Origin: Clostridiales bacterium UBA1738
Lineage (GTDB): Bacteria > Bacillota > Clostridia > UBA1381
Length of the DNA stretch: 64,000 bases
Direction: 5' to 3'
Assembly: GCA_002315735.1 (NCBI GenBank)
Contig: DCIA01000007.1
Location: 88,396 to 152,395 of the forward strand
In this document: piece after piece, positions 35,671 through 44,460 of the stretch
How positions within the stretch are numbered: the first letter of the stretch is position 1
Layout of the letters: each line of letters starts with the position of its first letter
Position numbers and translations under genes: made by a program
The notes under the pieces: model-generated
Told to the model about the DNA's origin: nothing
What the model saw: only the letters and a program-made list of their open reading frames with translations
Databases searched by the model: none

Positions 35671-35952
35671 TTATGCTTCGCCGTTCTGCTTCTTTGCAAA
35701 GCACTCGCTGCAGAATACAGGTCTGTCTTCACGGGGCTTGAAAGGAACCTTTGCCTCTCCACCGCAAGAATCACAGGTTGCTGTGAACCACTCACGCTCG
35801 CCACGGGATGCGTTCTTTCTTGCATCACGGCATGCCTTGCAACGCTGGGGCTCGTTTACAAAGCCTTTTTCAGCGTAAAATTCCTGCTCGCCGGCTGTGA
35901 AAACGAATTCGTTGCCGCATTCTTTGCAGATGAGAGTTTTGTCTTCGTACAT
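35671..35952 (-). CDS. Small zinc-ribbon protein (probable zinc-binding domain)
   Basis: 93 residues with four CxxC pairs: CKECGNEF, CKACRDARKN, CDSCGGEAKVPF and CSECFAKK. They should form two zinc sites. This matches the small Clostridia/Chloroflexi proteins annotated as CxxC-x17-CxxC type zinc-binding proteins of unknown role. The longer frame starts at 36024, but GAGGTT lies before ATG 35952 and the homology starts at MYEDKTLICKECG. Monocistronic by its terminator. Confidence 0.85.
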   Translation of the reverse strand: MYEDKTLICKECGNEFVFTAGEQEFYAEKGFVNEPQRCKACRDARKNASRGEREWFTATCDSCGGEAKVPFKPREDRPVFCSECFAKKQNGEA

Positions 35953-36071
35953 GATTTTTAACCTCGCTTGAAAAAATTTTTTAACGCCCGTGTACGGACT
36001 CGCACCGTCACCTTTGATATACAACGCTCTTCTTTAAGCTACGTGGGCATATATGAACTCCCGAGGGAGCT

Positions 36072-36641
36072 TCAGACTTTTGAACGGAGCTTTTTGCGGA
36101 TTCTTTGCATGGCGTTATCAACCGCCTTTTCGGAGCACGCAAGCTCGTTTGCAATTTCGGAATAGCTCTTTTTTGAAAGCCAACGCTTGATAACATTTTT
36201 TTCAAAATCCGAAAGCTCTTCTTCAATCAGATTCATTATGAATTCAACCGATTCATTGACCGAGAAAATATCGGCAGGGTCGCTGATTGCGGAGGATTCA
36301 TTTCCGTTATCTTCATCATCAAGAGAAACCGCATTCGAAAGCACGATGTTTTTATTGTTGAGGGATTCACGGATTGCGGAGAGAATTCTGTTGTTTATGC
36401 ATATCCCCGCAAACGCCCTGAACGGAACGCCCTTATCAACATTGAAGCTTCTGACTGCATCAAGAAAACCGAGCATACCCTCCTGAACAAGGTCATCCTG
36501 CGAAACACGCAGATTACCATAGCTCGCCGCCTTTGCTTTTGCAACGGGAGTAACTCTTGCAACAAGAAGAGCCATTGCTTCGTCATCACCTTGGGAGGCA
36601 AGCAACGCAAGCTGTTCATCTGAAATGTTGTCTTTGAGCAT
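36072..36641 (-). CDS. RNA polymerase sigma factor, SigH-like
   Basis: 189 residues with sigma-70 regions 2 and 4 only. Region 2 contains VSQDDLVQEGMLGFLDAVRS and PFRAFAGICINNRILSAIRE. Region 4 contains YSEIANELACSEKAVDNAMQ, the HTH for the -35 element. The closest familiar type is SigH/Spo0H of Firmicutes, which directs early sporulation and competence genes; spoVT in the window agrees with a sporulating lineage. It is not adjacent to the partner-switching operon (27 kb away), so there is no evidence that it is that operon's target. Confidence 0.87.
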   Translation of the reverse strand: MLKDNISDEQLALLASQGDDEAMALLVARVTPVAKAKAASYGNLRVSQDDLVQEGMLGFLDAVRSFNVDKGVPFRAFAGICINNRILSAIRESLNNKNIVLSNAVSLDDEDNGNESSAISDPADIFSVNESVEFIMNLIEEELSDFEKNVIKRWLSKKSYSEIANELACSEKAVDNAMQRIRKKLRSKV

Positions 36642-36671
36642 AAAATACCTCGGTATAGTTTCTCTATGCTA

Positions 36672-36700
36672 ATAATAAACTGCGATTTGAAATTTGTCAA
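36672..36700 (-). promoter_or_regulatory. Sigma-A promoter of the sigma factor gene
   Basis: On the minus strand TTGACA (complement of 36695-36700), 17 bases, TATTAT (complement of 36672-36677). Confidence 0.82.
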
Positions 36701-36843
36701 CAATTTTTTTCTTAAACTCCGAAATTTTTTTGTGTTTTGTTACGAAAAAGACATTTTTGCCACATAATGTGCTTTTTCTTTGGCTCAAAATGAATCTTAT
36801 AATCATCTTTTTTTATTCAAAAATAGTATGGGAGATGATTTTT

Positions 36844-37341
36844 ATGTCGGAAAAACAAAAAAATTTGTGGCTGACGGCGGCGTTGTCGGTTGTTGAGCTT
36901 GTGATTATGATTACACTGTGTAATGTGAATGCTCATTCGTTTTCACTCGGCTACGGCGGAGAAAAGGTTGCGGCTCTTCAAAAAATGCTGAAGCAAAGCG
37001 GAGCGTATGACGGCAGAATAAGCGGATTGTTTGACATCGAAACAAAGAATGCGGTCAAGAAGCTTTTTCCCGAAAGCAACGGTGAAGCGGATTGTTCTGT
37101 TCTGAAGGAGCTTGGTCTCGATTGCCGATGCTGCGGATTTTCGGCAATGTCCGACCTGACAGCAAAATATATTTTCAGCAAGATGGACAGCACACCGATT
37201 TGTTCTATAAAAAATACCATTGAAGAAAACAGCATATCATCGCTCATGCGTTCCGATTTTGATTTCTTCTGCGGAATAAAAAGCCTTGAGCCTTCATCCG
37301 ATGCCTGCGATTGTGCATATAGATATGAAAATAATATGTAA
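36844..37341 (+). CDS. Membrane-anchored protein with peptidoglycan-binding domain
   Basis: 165 residues. A hydrophobic helix (about 9-30) serves as signal or anchor. Residues 35-75 form a PG_binding_1 domain (GGEKVAALQKMLKQSGAYDG, then DIETKNAVKKLF). No catalytic domain follows; the rest is Ser/Cys-containing (LGLDCRCCGFSAM) and unlike anything I recognise. GGAGATG precedes the ATG at 36844; the frame is open further upstream, but no ribosome site supports earlier starts. Its role is presumably at the cell wall or spore cortex; this is inference from the domain. Confidence 0.72.
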   Translation: MSEKQKNLWLTAALSVVELVIMITLCNVNAHSFSLGYGGEKVAALQKMLKQSGAYDGRISGLFDIETKNAVKKLFPESNGEADCSVLKELGLDCRCCGFSAMSDLTAKYIFSKMDSTPICSIKNTIEENSISSLMRSDFDFFCGIKSLEPSSDACDCAYRYENNM

Positions 37342-37357
37342 TTTCCGAAAATAATGG

Positions 37358-37386
37358 TTGACTTTGCCGTGATAGTGTGTTACTAT
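37358..37386 (+). promoter_or_regulatory. Sigma-A promoter of the yerC-his operon
   Basis: TTGACT (37358-37363), 17 bases, TACTAT (37381-37386) with extended -10 TGT. I see no T-box or attenuator between it and yerC; the gap is only 36 bases. Confidence 0.8.
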
Positions 37387-37422
37387 GGTAAAGCGATAAA
37401 ACGAGGCTTGGAGGGCGTGTTT

Positions 37423-37716
37423 ATGAGTAATATCCGTTCGGAATCGCTTGACAGATTATTTCAATCGTTTCTGAATTTAAAATCAATAGATGAATGCTAC
37501 GATTATTTTGAGGATTTATGCACTATCAAGGAGCTTCTTGATATGTCGCAGAGGCTTGACACCGCAGTTCTTCTTGCTCAGGGCAAAAGCTACAATCAGA
37601 TAAAATCCGAAGAGGGCGTCAGCACGGCAACAATCGGCAGAGTCAACAAATGCCTTGTTTACGGAACGGGTGGATATAAAACCGCAATAGAAAGACTTAA
37701 GGAGAACAGAGAATGA
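37423..37716 (+). CDS. yerC: YerC/TrpR-related repressor of the his operon
   Basis: 97 residues of TrpR-like fold: CTIKELLDMSQRLDTAVLLA is the helix before the HTH, then YNQIKSEEGVSTATIGRVNK is the HTH. YerC-family proteins are found ahead of hisZ in Firmicutes, and a role as histidine-responsive repressor is proposed from that. Here it is the first gene of the operon and overlaps hisZ by four bases (ATGA), which argues for autoregulation of the whole unit. GGAGGG lies before the ATG. Confidence 0.88.
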   Translation: MSNIRSESLDRLFQSFLNLKSIDECYDYFEDLCTIKELLDMSQRLDTAVLLAQGKSYNQIKSEEGVSTATIGRVNKCLVYGTGGYKTAIERLKENRE

Positions 37717-38813
37717 TAAATCTTGAAGCAAATGAAAAAATAATTTTTGACCTTCGTGAGCTTTATGATTCATATGGCTATTCGCATTACAGGATGAGCA
37801 AATTCGAGGAATACGGTCTTTATCTGAAAAATAAGGACTTCCTTGTTTCAGACGGAGTTATCACATTTACCGACACCAACGGTAAGCTCATGGCTCTTAA
37901 GCCCGATGTTACGCTTTCAATAGTCAAGAATACGGTCAACTCAGTCGGCTCGGTTCAGAAGCTTTATTATAACGAGAATGTTTACAGAGTCTCAAAAAGC
38001 TCTCGCTCATTCAAGGAAATTATGCAGGTCGGACTTGAATGCATCGGCAATGTAGATGATTACTGCATCTGCGAGGTGCTCAAGCTTGCATTGAGAAGCC
38101 TTGACAGAATTTCAGATAACACGGTTCTTGATATTTCAGACCTCGATATTCTTGTTGAGCTTGCACAGAGCATCGGCATTCCTGAGAGCGAAAGTGCTGA
38201 AATTCTTCGCTTCGTCAGCGAAAAGAACGCTCATGAGCTGGCAAGAAAATTCAAGGAGCTTGATATTTCCGAAAAGGATACGGAGCTTTTTGCTTCACTT
38301 GTTTCAATCAGCGGTTCGCCTGAAAATGTTTTGCCGAAGCTGAAAAATCTTCTTGCAGGCAGAGTGAGGACCGAAACGCTTGAAAAATTCGGCAGTATCG
38401 TTTCTTCTCTCGGAGATGAAAAATCGGTCAACATTGATTTTTCACTTGTTGATGACATTAACTATTATAACGGTATCGTTTTCAAGGGCTTTGTTGAGGG
38501 AATTCCCTCCGGAGTTCTTTCCGGCGGTCAATATGATATTCTGATGAAGAATATGAAACGCAATTCGAAGGCTATCGGTTTCGCTGTTTATCTTGATATG
38601 CTTGAACAGCTTAACACAAGCAAGGATGAATATGATGTTGATATTCTTCTTGTTTATGCTTCAACCGCTCCTGCCGTAATCGGTGCAATAGCCGATGAAA
38701 TGAGAAAAGAAGGCAGTGTGCTTGCAGTTGACTCTATTCCGGAAGGAATAAGATGCAGAAAAACGATTTATGTAGAGAATGGTGAGGTGAAGTCAGTTGA
38801 AAACAATGCTTAA
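37713..38813 (+). CDS. hisZ: ATP phosphoribosyltransferase regulatory subunit
   Basis: 366 residues; a catalytically inactive histidyl-tRNA-synthetase-like protein that activates short HisG and carries histidine feedback. Class II synthetase features are visible (KPDVTLSIVKN for motif 2-like, then GGQYDILMKNMKRNSKAIGF near 270-290), but no anticodon-binding domain follows. Its presence fits the short 210-residue HisG encoded next, which lacks its own regulatory domain. Its end overlaps hisG by 17 bases. Confidence 0.92.
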   Translation: MINLEANEKIIFDLRELYDSYGYSHYRMSKFEEYGLYLKNKDFLVSDGVITFTDTNGKLMALKPDVTLSIVKNTVNSVGSVQKLYYNENVYRVSKSSRSFKEIMQVGLECIGNVDDYCICEVLKLALRSLDRISDNTVLDISDLDILVELAQSIGIPESESAEILRFVSEKNAHELARKFKELDISEKDTELFASLVSISGSPENVLPKLKNLLAGRVRTETLEKFGSIVSSLGDEKSVNIDFSLVDDINYYNGIVFKGFVEGIPSGVLSGGQYDILMKNMKRNSKAIGFAVYLDMLEQLNTSKDEYDVDILLVYASTAPAVIGAIADEMRKEGSVLAVDSIPEGIRCRKTIYVENGEVKSVENNA

Positions 38814-39429
38814 TGTTGCTCTTCCGAAGGGAAGACTCGGAGAAAAGGTTTATGCCATGTTTGAGAAGGCAGGCTTCCCCTGTCCGTCAATTAAAGAAAC
38901 AAACAGAAAGCTTATTTTTGAAAACGAAGAATGCGGAGTGCGTTATTTCTGGGTCAAGCCCTCGGATGTTGCGATTTATGTTGAAAGAGGAGCGGCTGAT
39001 ATAGGAGTTGCAGGCAAGGATATTCTTCTTGAATATGAGCCTGAAGTCTATGAGCTTCTTGACCTTAACATAGGCAAATGCAGAATGGCTGTTGCCGCAA
39101 AGCAGGGCTTCCGTGATGATACGGACAAAACTCTTCGGGTTGCAACGAAATTCTCAAACATAGCCCGTCAGTATTATCTCTCAAGAGGAAGAGATATTGA
39201 TATAATTCATCTCAACGGTTCAATTGAAATCGCTCCGATTCTCGGTCTTTCGGATGTTATTGTTGATATTGTTGAAACGGGTGCAACGCTCAAGGAAAAT
39301 AATCTTTCGGTCATTGAAACGGTTGTGCCGATAAGTGCAAGATTTATTTCAAACAAGGCAAGCTACAAATTCAAAAGCGAAGCAATAGACAGACTTGTTT
39401 CGGAGCTTGCAAAACAGGTGGAGGAATAA
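38797..39429 (+). CDS. hisG: ATP phosphoribosyltransferase, short form
   Basis: 210 residues; catalyses the first step of histidine synthesis, joining PRPP and ATP. VALPKGRLGEK at the N terminus, GAADIGVAGKDIL and DVIVDIVETGATLKENNL (PRPP loop) are diagnostic. The C-terminal ACT-like regulatory domain of long HisG is missing, so it depends on HisZ. The start TTG 38797 is six bases after GAGGTGA (38784-38790); ATG 38806 is three codons later but too far for that site. Confidence 0.94.
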   Translation: MKTMLNVALPKGRLGEKVYAMFEKAGFPCPSIKETNRKLIFENEECGVRYFWVKPSDVAIYVERGAADIGVAGKDILLEYEPEVYELLDLNIGKCRMAVAAKQGFRDDTDKTLRVATKFSNIARQYYLSRGRDIDIIHLNGSIEIAPILGLSDVIVDIVETGATLKENNLSVIETVVPISARFISNKASYKFKSEAIDRLVSELAKQVEE

Positions 39430-39431
39430 AA

Positions 39432-40718
39432 ATGATTAAGATTTTAAAATACGGCGAGGTCTCAAACGATGAAATTTTCGCAAGAGCAATGCCGACAATG
39501 AATGTTGAGCAGATAGTTGCCGACATTATCGAAAATGTTAAGCAGAACGGCGATAAGGCGGTTCTTGAATATAACGAAAAATTTGATAAGGCTAAGCTCA
39601 ATTCTCTTCTTGTTTCTCAGGAAGAAATTGAAGAGGCTATTGCTTCGGTCGAGCCTAAATTCATTGAAATACTTGAAAAAGCCGCAGAAAACATAACGAA
39701 ATTCCACGAGAAGCAGAAGAGAAACAGCTTCATCATAAACGATGAAGACGGCATAGTTATCGGGCAGAAAATTATTCCGATTGACAGAGCAGGTCTCTAT
39801 GTTCCGGGTGGTACGGCGGCTTATCCGTCAACCGTTCTCATGGATTCGATTCCTGCCAAGATTGCGGGCTGCAGAGAGGTTGTTATGGTAACTCCTCCGA
39901 ATGCCGAGGGCAAAATCAATCCCTTCATTCTTGCCGCCGCAAGCGTTGCCGGCGTTGATAAAATTTTCAAGGTCGGCGGAGCACAGGCAGTTGCCGCTCT
40001 TGCTTACGGCACGGAAAGCATTCCGAAGGTTGATAAAATTGTCGGACCGGGCAATGCCTTTGTTGCAGAAGCCAAGAAGCAGGTTTTCGGCAGAGTTTCA
40101 ATTGATATGATTGCGGGTCCGAGTGAAATTCTTGTTGTTGCAGACGGAAAATCAGATGCGGCTGTTGTTGCGGCAGACCTTCTTTCACAGGCAGAGCATG
40201 ACAAGATGTCAAGTGCGGTTCTCGTAACCGATTCCGCAGAGCTTGCCGAAAAGGTCAGCGAAGAGCTTGAAAAGCAGATTCCTCTTCTTGAAAGAGCGGA
40301 GATTGCAAGAGCATCCGTTGATAACAACGGCAAAATCATTGTTGCTGACTGCATTGAAAGAGCGATTGAAATTTCAAACGAAATTGCTCCGGAGCATCTT
40401 GAACTCTGTGTTGATAATCCGTTTGATTATCTTGATAAAATTCGCCATGCAGGTTCCGTTTTTATGGGCAGAAACTGTCCCGAGGCTCTCGGAGATTATT
40501 TTGCAGGTCCCAACCACACTCTTCCGACTGTCGGTACGGCTAAATTTTCAAATCCTCTTTCGGTTGATGATTTCATCAAGAAAACTCAGTATACATATTA
40601 CACAAGAGATGCCCTTAAAAAGGTTGCAGAGGATGTTGCATATTTTGCAACCGTTGAGGGGCTTACGGCTCACGCAAAGAGTGCAGTAATCCGTACCTCG
40701 GAGGGTAGAGATGAGTAA
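39432..40718 (+). CDS. hisD: Histidinol dehydrogenase
   Basis: 428 residues; oxidises L-histidinol to L-histidine in two NAD-dependent steps using a zinc site. IDRAGLYVPGGTAAYPSTVL, IAGPSEILVVAD, LLSQAEHDKMSSAVL (zinc ligands Gln and His) and GPNHTLPTVGTAKFSNPLSV are the family blocks. GGAGG precedes the ATG and the gene follows hisG by two bases. Confidence 0.97.
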   Translation: MIKILKYGEVSNDEIFARAMPTMNVEQIVADIIENVKQNGDKAVLEYNEKFDKAKLNSLLVSQEEIEEAIASVEPKFIEILEKAAENITKFHEKQKRNSFIINDEDGIVIGQKIIPIDRAGLYVPGGTAAYPSTVLMDSIPAKIAGCREVVMVTPPNAEGKINPFILAAASVAGVDKIFKVGGAQAVAALAYGTESIPKVDKIVGPGNAFVAEAKKQVFGRVSIDMIAGPSEILVVADGKSDAAVVAADLLSQAEHDKMSSAVLVTDSAELAEKVSEELEKQIPLLERAEIARASVDNNGKIIVADCIERAIEISNEIAPEHLELCVDNPFDYLDKIRHAGSVFMGRNCPEALGDYFAGPNHTLPTVGTAKFSNPLSVDDFIKKTQYTYYTRDALKKVAEDVAYFATVEGLTAHAKSAVIRTSEGRDE

Positions 40719-41775
40719 ATTTTTTTCAAAGAAATATGAAAAGCTTGTTCCGTATACTCCGGGTGAGCAGCCCAAGGAATTCAAATATATCAAGCTGAAC
40801 ACAAACGAAAATCCGTTTGCACCGTCTCCGGTTGCGGAAAAATACGCAAAGGAAGCCGCCTATGACCTTCAGCTTTATTCTGACCCCGAATGCCGTGACC
40901 TTGTTAAAACGGCATCGGAATATTTCAAGGTTGAAAAGGATGAAATCATCTTCACAAACGGCTCGGATGATATTCTGAATTTTGCATTCATGGCATTCTG
41001 CGATAAGAACAGACCTGCCGTTTTTGCGGATATTACTTACGGTTTCTATCCCGTTTTTGCAGAATTCAACGCAGTACCCTATGAGGAAATTCCTCTTCGT
41101 GAGGATTTTACAATTAATGTTGAAGATTATATCGGTATCAATAAAACAATTTTCATTGCTAATCCCAATGCACCAACGGGAATTTCTCTTCCGCTTTCCG
41201 ACATTGAACGGATTGTCAGTTCAAATCCCGACAGTGTTGTTGTTGTTGATGAAGCCTATGTTGATTTCGGTGCAGAGAGTGCAGTTTCGCTCATACATAA
41301 ATACGATAATCTTCTCGTTACGCAGACTTTTTCAAAATCCCGTTCGATGGCAGGGGCAAGGCTCGGCTTCGGAATTGCCTGCAAGGAGCTGATTCAGGAT
41401 CTGAACACCGTCAGATATTCGACGAATCCGTATAATATCAACCGCATGACTATGGCGGCAGGAATCGGTGCTCTTGAAGATAACAAATATTTCTTCGATA
41501 ACTGCAAAATTATTGCTAAAAACCGTGTGTGGACAACCAACGAGCTTCGCAGACTCGGCTTCACGGTTCTTGATTCGCAGGCAAATTTCGTTTTTGCAAA
41601 GCATGATACGCTCAGCGGCGAATTTATCTATAAAGAGCTGAAAAACAGAGGAATTCTTGTCAGACACTTTGACAAGGAGAGAATAAAGGATTATAATCGG
41701 ATATCAATAGGCAATATCTATCAGATGGAAGCACTTATTGAAACGCTCGGTATAATACTGGAGGAAAACAAATGA
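40711..41775 (+). CDS. hisC: Histidinol-phosphate aminotransferase
   Basis: 354 residues; PLP enzyme converting imidazole acetol phosphate to histidinol phosphate. LNTNENPFAPSP at the N terminus, NPNAPTGISLP, VVDEAYVDFG and the PLP lysine in TQTFSKSRSMAGARLGFG are all present. It overlaps hisD by eight bases with GGAGGG as the ribosome site. Confidence 0.95.
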   Translation: MSKFFSKKYEKLVPYTPGEQPKEFKYIKLNTNENPFAPSPVAEKYAKEAAYDLQLYSDPECRDLVKTASEYFKVEKDEIIFTNGSDDILNFAFMAFCDKNRPAVFADITYGFYPVFAEFNAVPYEEIPLREDFTINVEDYIGINKTIFIANPNAPTGISLPLSDIERIVSSNPDSVVVVDEAYVDFGAESAVSLIHKYDNLLVTQTFSKSRSMAGARLGFGIACKELIQDLNTVRYSTNPYNINRMTMAAGIGALEDNKYFFDNCKIIAKNRVWTTNELRRLGFTVLDSQANFVFAKHDTLSGEFIYKELKNRGILVRHFDKERIKDYNRISIGNIYQMEALIETLGIILEENK

Positions 41776-42359
41776 GAACTGCTGAAATAAAAAGGAACAC
41801 CGCCGAAACGCAGATTGAGCTTTCTCTTAATCTTGACGGAAAGGGAAACGGCAGAATAGACACAGGCTGCGGTTTTCTTAATCATATGCTCACTCTTTTT
41901 GCGAAGCACGGCAGATTTGACCTTGATGTTAAATGCAACGGAGACACCGATGTTGATTACCATCACACCGTTGAAGACATCGGAATTGCTCTCGGCTCGG
42001 CATTCGCAGAGGCTCTTGCGGATAAAAAGGGTATTATCCGTTACGGCAATATAATCCTGCCGATGGACGAAGCTCTTATTCTTTCTGCGGTTGATATTTC
42101 GGGCAGAGCTTATCTCGGCTATGACCTCGGTCAGCTCAACGCCAAGGTAGGAGATTTTGATACGGAGCTGGTTGAGGAATTCTGGTTCGGCTTTGTGAGA
42201 AATGCAGGGGTTACCCTTCATATCAAAAAGCTTGACGGAACAAATACCCATCACATTATTGAGGGTGCGTTCAAGTCGGTTGCAAGAAGCCTCAAAACGG
42301 CAGTTGCAATAGACGGAGAATTTGCAGACGAAATTCCGTCGACGAAGGGTGTTTTATAA
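41772..42359 (+). CDS. hisB: Imidazoleglycerol-phosphate dehydratase
   Basis: 195 residues; monofunctional dehydratase without the phosphatase domain of the enterobacterial enzyme. Metal-binding repeats are GFLNHMLTLFAKHGRFDL, DVDYHHTVEDIGIALG, and later GVTLHIKKLDGTNTHHIIEG. The pathway therefore needs a separate histidinol phosphatase, and none is encoded in this window. The start overlaps hisC by four bases. Confidence 0.96.
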   Translation: MRTAEIKRNTAETQIELSLNLDGKGNGRIDTGCGFLNHMLTLFAKHGRFDLDVKCNGDTDVDYHHTVEDIGIALGSAFAEALADKKGIIRYGNIILPMDEALILSAVDISGRAYLGYDLGQLNAKVGDFDTELVEEFWFGFVRNAGVTLHIKKLDGTNTHHIIEGAFKSVARSLKTAVAIDGEFADEIPSTKGVL

Positions 42360-42985
42360 TGATAGCAATAGTTGATTACGGCGTAGGCAACCTCTTTTCG
42401 CTCAAAAGCTCTTTTGCGGCTATCGGAGCTGATGTTATGGTTACGGCAAACGCCGAAGACCTGAAAAAGGCTGACAGCATTATTTTGCCCGGAGTAGGTG
42501 CATTTGAGGATGCGGCTGAGAAGCTCTTTGAATCCGGTCTTGTTGATGTTATTAAGGAGCAGGTTGCACTCGGAAAGCCCATGATGGGAATTTGCCTCGG
42601 AATGCAGCTGCTCTTCGAAAAAAGCTTTGAATACGGCGAGCATGAGGGCTTGGGACTTATCAAAGGAAATGTCAGACCTATTGCCGATGTTATTCCCTCT
42701 GACCTCAAAATTCCGCATATCGGCTGGAATGCACTGATTTTCAAAAAAGAAAATCCGCTTTTCAAATATATTTCTGACGGTGACCATGTTTATTTTGTGC
42801 ATTCATTCTATGCCGCCGACTGCGGAGATTCGGTTATCGCAACTGCCGAATACGGTTCAGAGTTGACAGCCGCAGTTGCAAGCGGAAATGTTTTCGGTTG
42901 TCAGTTCCATCCCGAAAAGAGCGGAGCAAAGGGACTTGCGATTCTTAAGGCGTTTGCCGAAATGAAGGGGGCGGAGAAATGCTGA
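42359..42985 (+). CDS. hisH: Imidazole glycerol phosphate synthase, glutaminase subunit
   Basis: 208 residues of class I amidotransferase fold. The nucleophile Cys lies in MGICLGMQLLFE and the His/Glu pair in GCQFHPEKSG; the N terminus IVDYGVGNLFSLKSSF is diagnostic. It supplies ammonia to HisF. Its start shares the last base of the hisB stop, a TAATG junction. Confidence 0.96.
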   Translation: MIAIVDYGVGNLFSLKSSFAAIGADVMVTANAEDLKKADSIILPGVGAFEDAAEKLFESGLVDVIKEQVALGKPMMGICLGMQLLFEKSFEYGEHEGLGLIKGNVRPIADVIPSDLKIPHIGWNALIFKKENPLFKYISDGDHVYFVHSFYAADCGDSVIATAEYGSELTAAVASGNVFGCQFHPEKSGAKGLAILKAFAEMKGAEKC

Positions 42986-43692
42986 TTTATCCTGCAATAG
43001 ATTTGTTTGACGGCAAGGCGGTCAGACTTTTCAAGGGCGACTATGCACAGATGACGGTTTATGATAATAATCCGCCTGACACAGCTCTGAAATTCAGAGC
43101 CGCAGGTGCAACTCATATGCACATTGTTGACCTTGAGGGAGCGAAGAACGGCACAACTCCGAATTTCGAAACGGTTTGTGCAATAAAAAAAGCCGCAGGT
43201 CTTTTTTGCGAGATAGGCGGCGGAATAAGAAATATTGAAACAATTGAAAAATATGTCAATGCAGGAATTGACCGTGTTATTCTCGGCACTGCCGCAGTAA
43301 CAGAACCCGGTTTCGTTGAAAAAGCGGTTGAAAAATTCGGCGATAAAATCGCTGTCGGTATTGACATTAAAGACGGAATGGTTGCCATCAAAGGCTGGAC
43401 TGAAAAATCGGAATTCACCGCATTTGATTTTTGCGAAAAGATGCAGAGGGCAGGGGTCAAAACTCTTATCTGCACCGATATATCTAAGGACGGTGCAATG
43501 CAGGGAACTAACCATTCTCTCTATGCTCAGCTGATGGAGAAATTCGATATGCAGATTATCGCTTCCGGGGGAGTATCAAGCATTGAGGATGTTGATAAGC
43601 TTGCAAAAGCAGGAATGTACGGTGCAATAATCGGTAAGGCATATTATACCGGTGCAATTGACCTTGAGGAAGCAATTGAGGTGGCGAAATGA
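42979..43692 (+). CDS. hisA: ProFAR isomerase
   Basis: 237 residues; a beta-alpha barrel that isomerises ProFAR to PRFAR. The catalytic Asp is in YPAIDLFDGKAVRLFKGDY; the second is in ICTDISKDGAMQGTN. The phosphate loops GGGIRN and ASGGVSS are clear. It overlaps hisH by seven bases and hisF by four. Confidence 0.96.
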   Translation: MLIYPAIDLFDGKAVRLFKGDYAQMTVYDNNPPDTALKFRAAGATHMHIVDLEGAKNGTTPNFETVCAIKKAAGLFCEIGGGIRNIETIEKYVNAGIDRVILGTAAVTEPGFVEKAVEKFGDKIAVGIDIKDGMVAIKGWTEKSEFTAFDFCEKMQRAGVKTLICTDISKDGAMQGTNHSLYAQLMEKFDMQIIASGGVSSIEDVDKLAKAGMYGAIIGKAYYTGAIDLEEAIEVAK

Positions 43693-44447
43693 TAACAAAA
43701 AGAATTATTCCGTGCCTCGATGTCAAAAACGGCAGAGTAGTAAAGGGCATAAATTTTGAAGGACTTCAGGATGTTTCTTCGCCTGTTGACCTTGCAAAAT
43801 ATTACAGCGATAACGGTGCAGACGAGCTTGTGTTTTATGACATAACCGCTTCATCTGACGGCAGAAAGATATTTACCGATATTCTCTGCGAAACGGCTAA
43901 AAAGGTCTTCATTCCGCTGACTGTCGGCGGCGGCATAAATTCGGTTGCCGATTTCGACAGAGTGCTTAAATGCGGAGCGGATAAGGTCAGTGTTAATTCG
44001 GGAGCAATAAGAAATCCCGATCTTGTTTACGAGGCGGCAAAGCTCTACGGCGACCAGTGCGTTGTGCTTTCGGTTGATGTTAAAAGAGTTGACGGTGTTT
44101 TCAGAGTGTTCGCAAAAGGCGGAAGAGAAAACACGGGAATGGAAGCAATTGAATGGATTAAACGCTGTGTCGGCAACGGTGCAGGGGAAATAGTTGTCAA
44201 TTCGATTGACACAGACGGCGTTAAAGGCGGCTTTGACCTTGAAATGCTCGAAAGGGTCTGCGAGGTTGTTTCGGTTCCTGTTATTGCTTCGGGCGGTGCA
44301 GGAAAAATTGATGATTTCATCACGCTTTTCAAAACGCTTCCGAAGGTTGATGCAGGTCTTGCGGCTTCCATCTTCCATTTCGGAGAGGTCAGCATAAATG
44401 ACCTTAAAAAAGCCATGTCTGATTCAGGCATATACACAAGAACATAA
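43689..44447 (+). CDS. hisF: Imidazole glycerol phosphate synthase, cyclase subunit
   Basis: 252 residues; a barrel paralogous to HisA, forming imidazole glycerol phosphate and AICAR with HisH. IIPCLDVKNGRVVKGINF holds the first catalytic Asp and NSIDTDGVKGGFDLEML the second; VIASGGAGK is the phosphate loop. GAGGTGG precedes the ATG within hisA. Confidence 0.96.
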   Translation: MITKRIIPCLDVKNGRVVKGINFEGLQDVSSPVDLAKYYSDNGADELVFYDITASSDGRKIFTDILCETAKKVFIPLTVGGGINSVADFDRVLKCGADKVSVNSGAIRNPDLVYEAAKLYGDQCVVLSVDVKRVDGVFRVFAKGGRENTGMEAIEWIKRCVGNGAGEIVVNSIDTDGVKGGFDLEMLERVCEVVSVPVIASGGAGKIDDFITLFKTLPKVDAGLAASIFHFGEVSINDLKKAMSDSGIYTRT

Positions 44448-44460
44448 GGAGATTACATAA

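Noticed and set aside
36072..36641. The sigma factor as target of the RsbW-type module at 4.7-9.6 kb
   Set aside because: It is 27 kb away, on the other side of a composition break, and looks like SigH, which is not normally controlled by an anti-sigma kinase.
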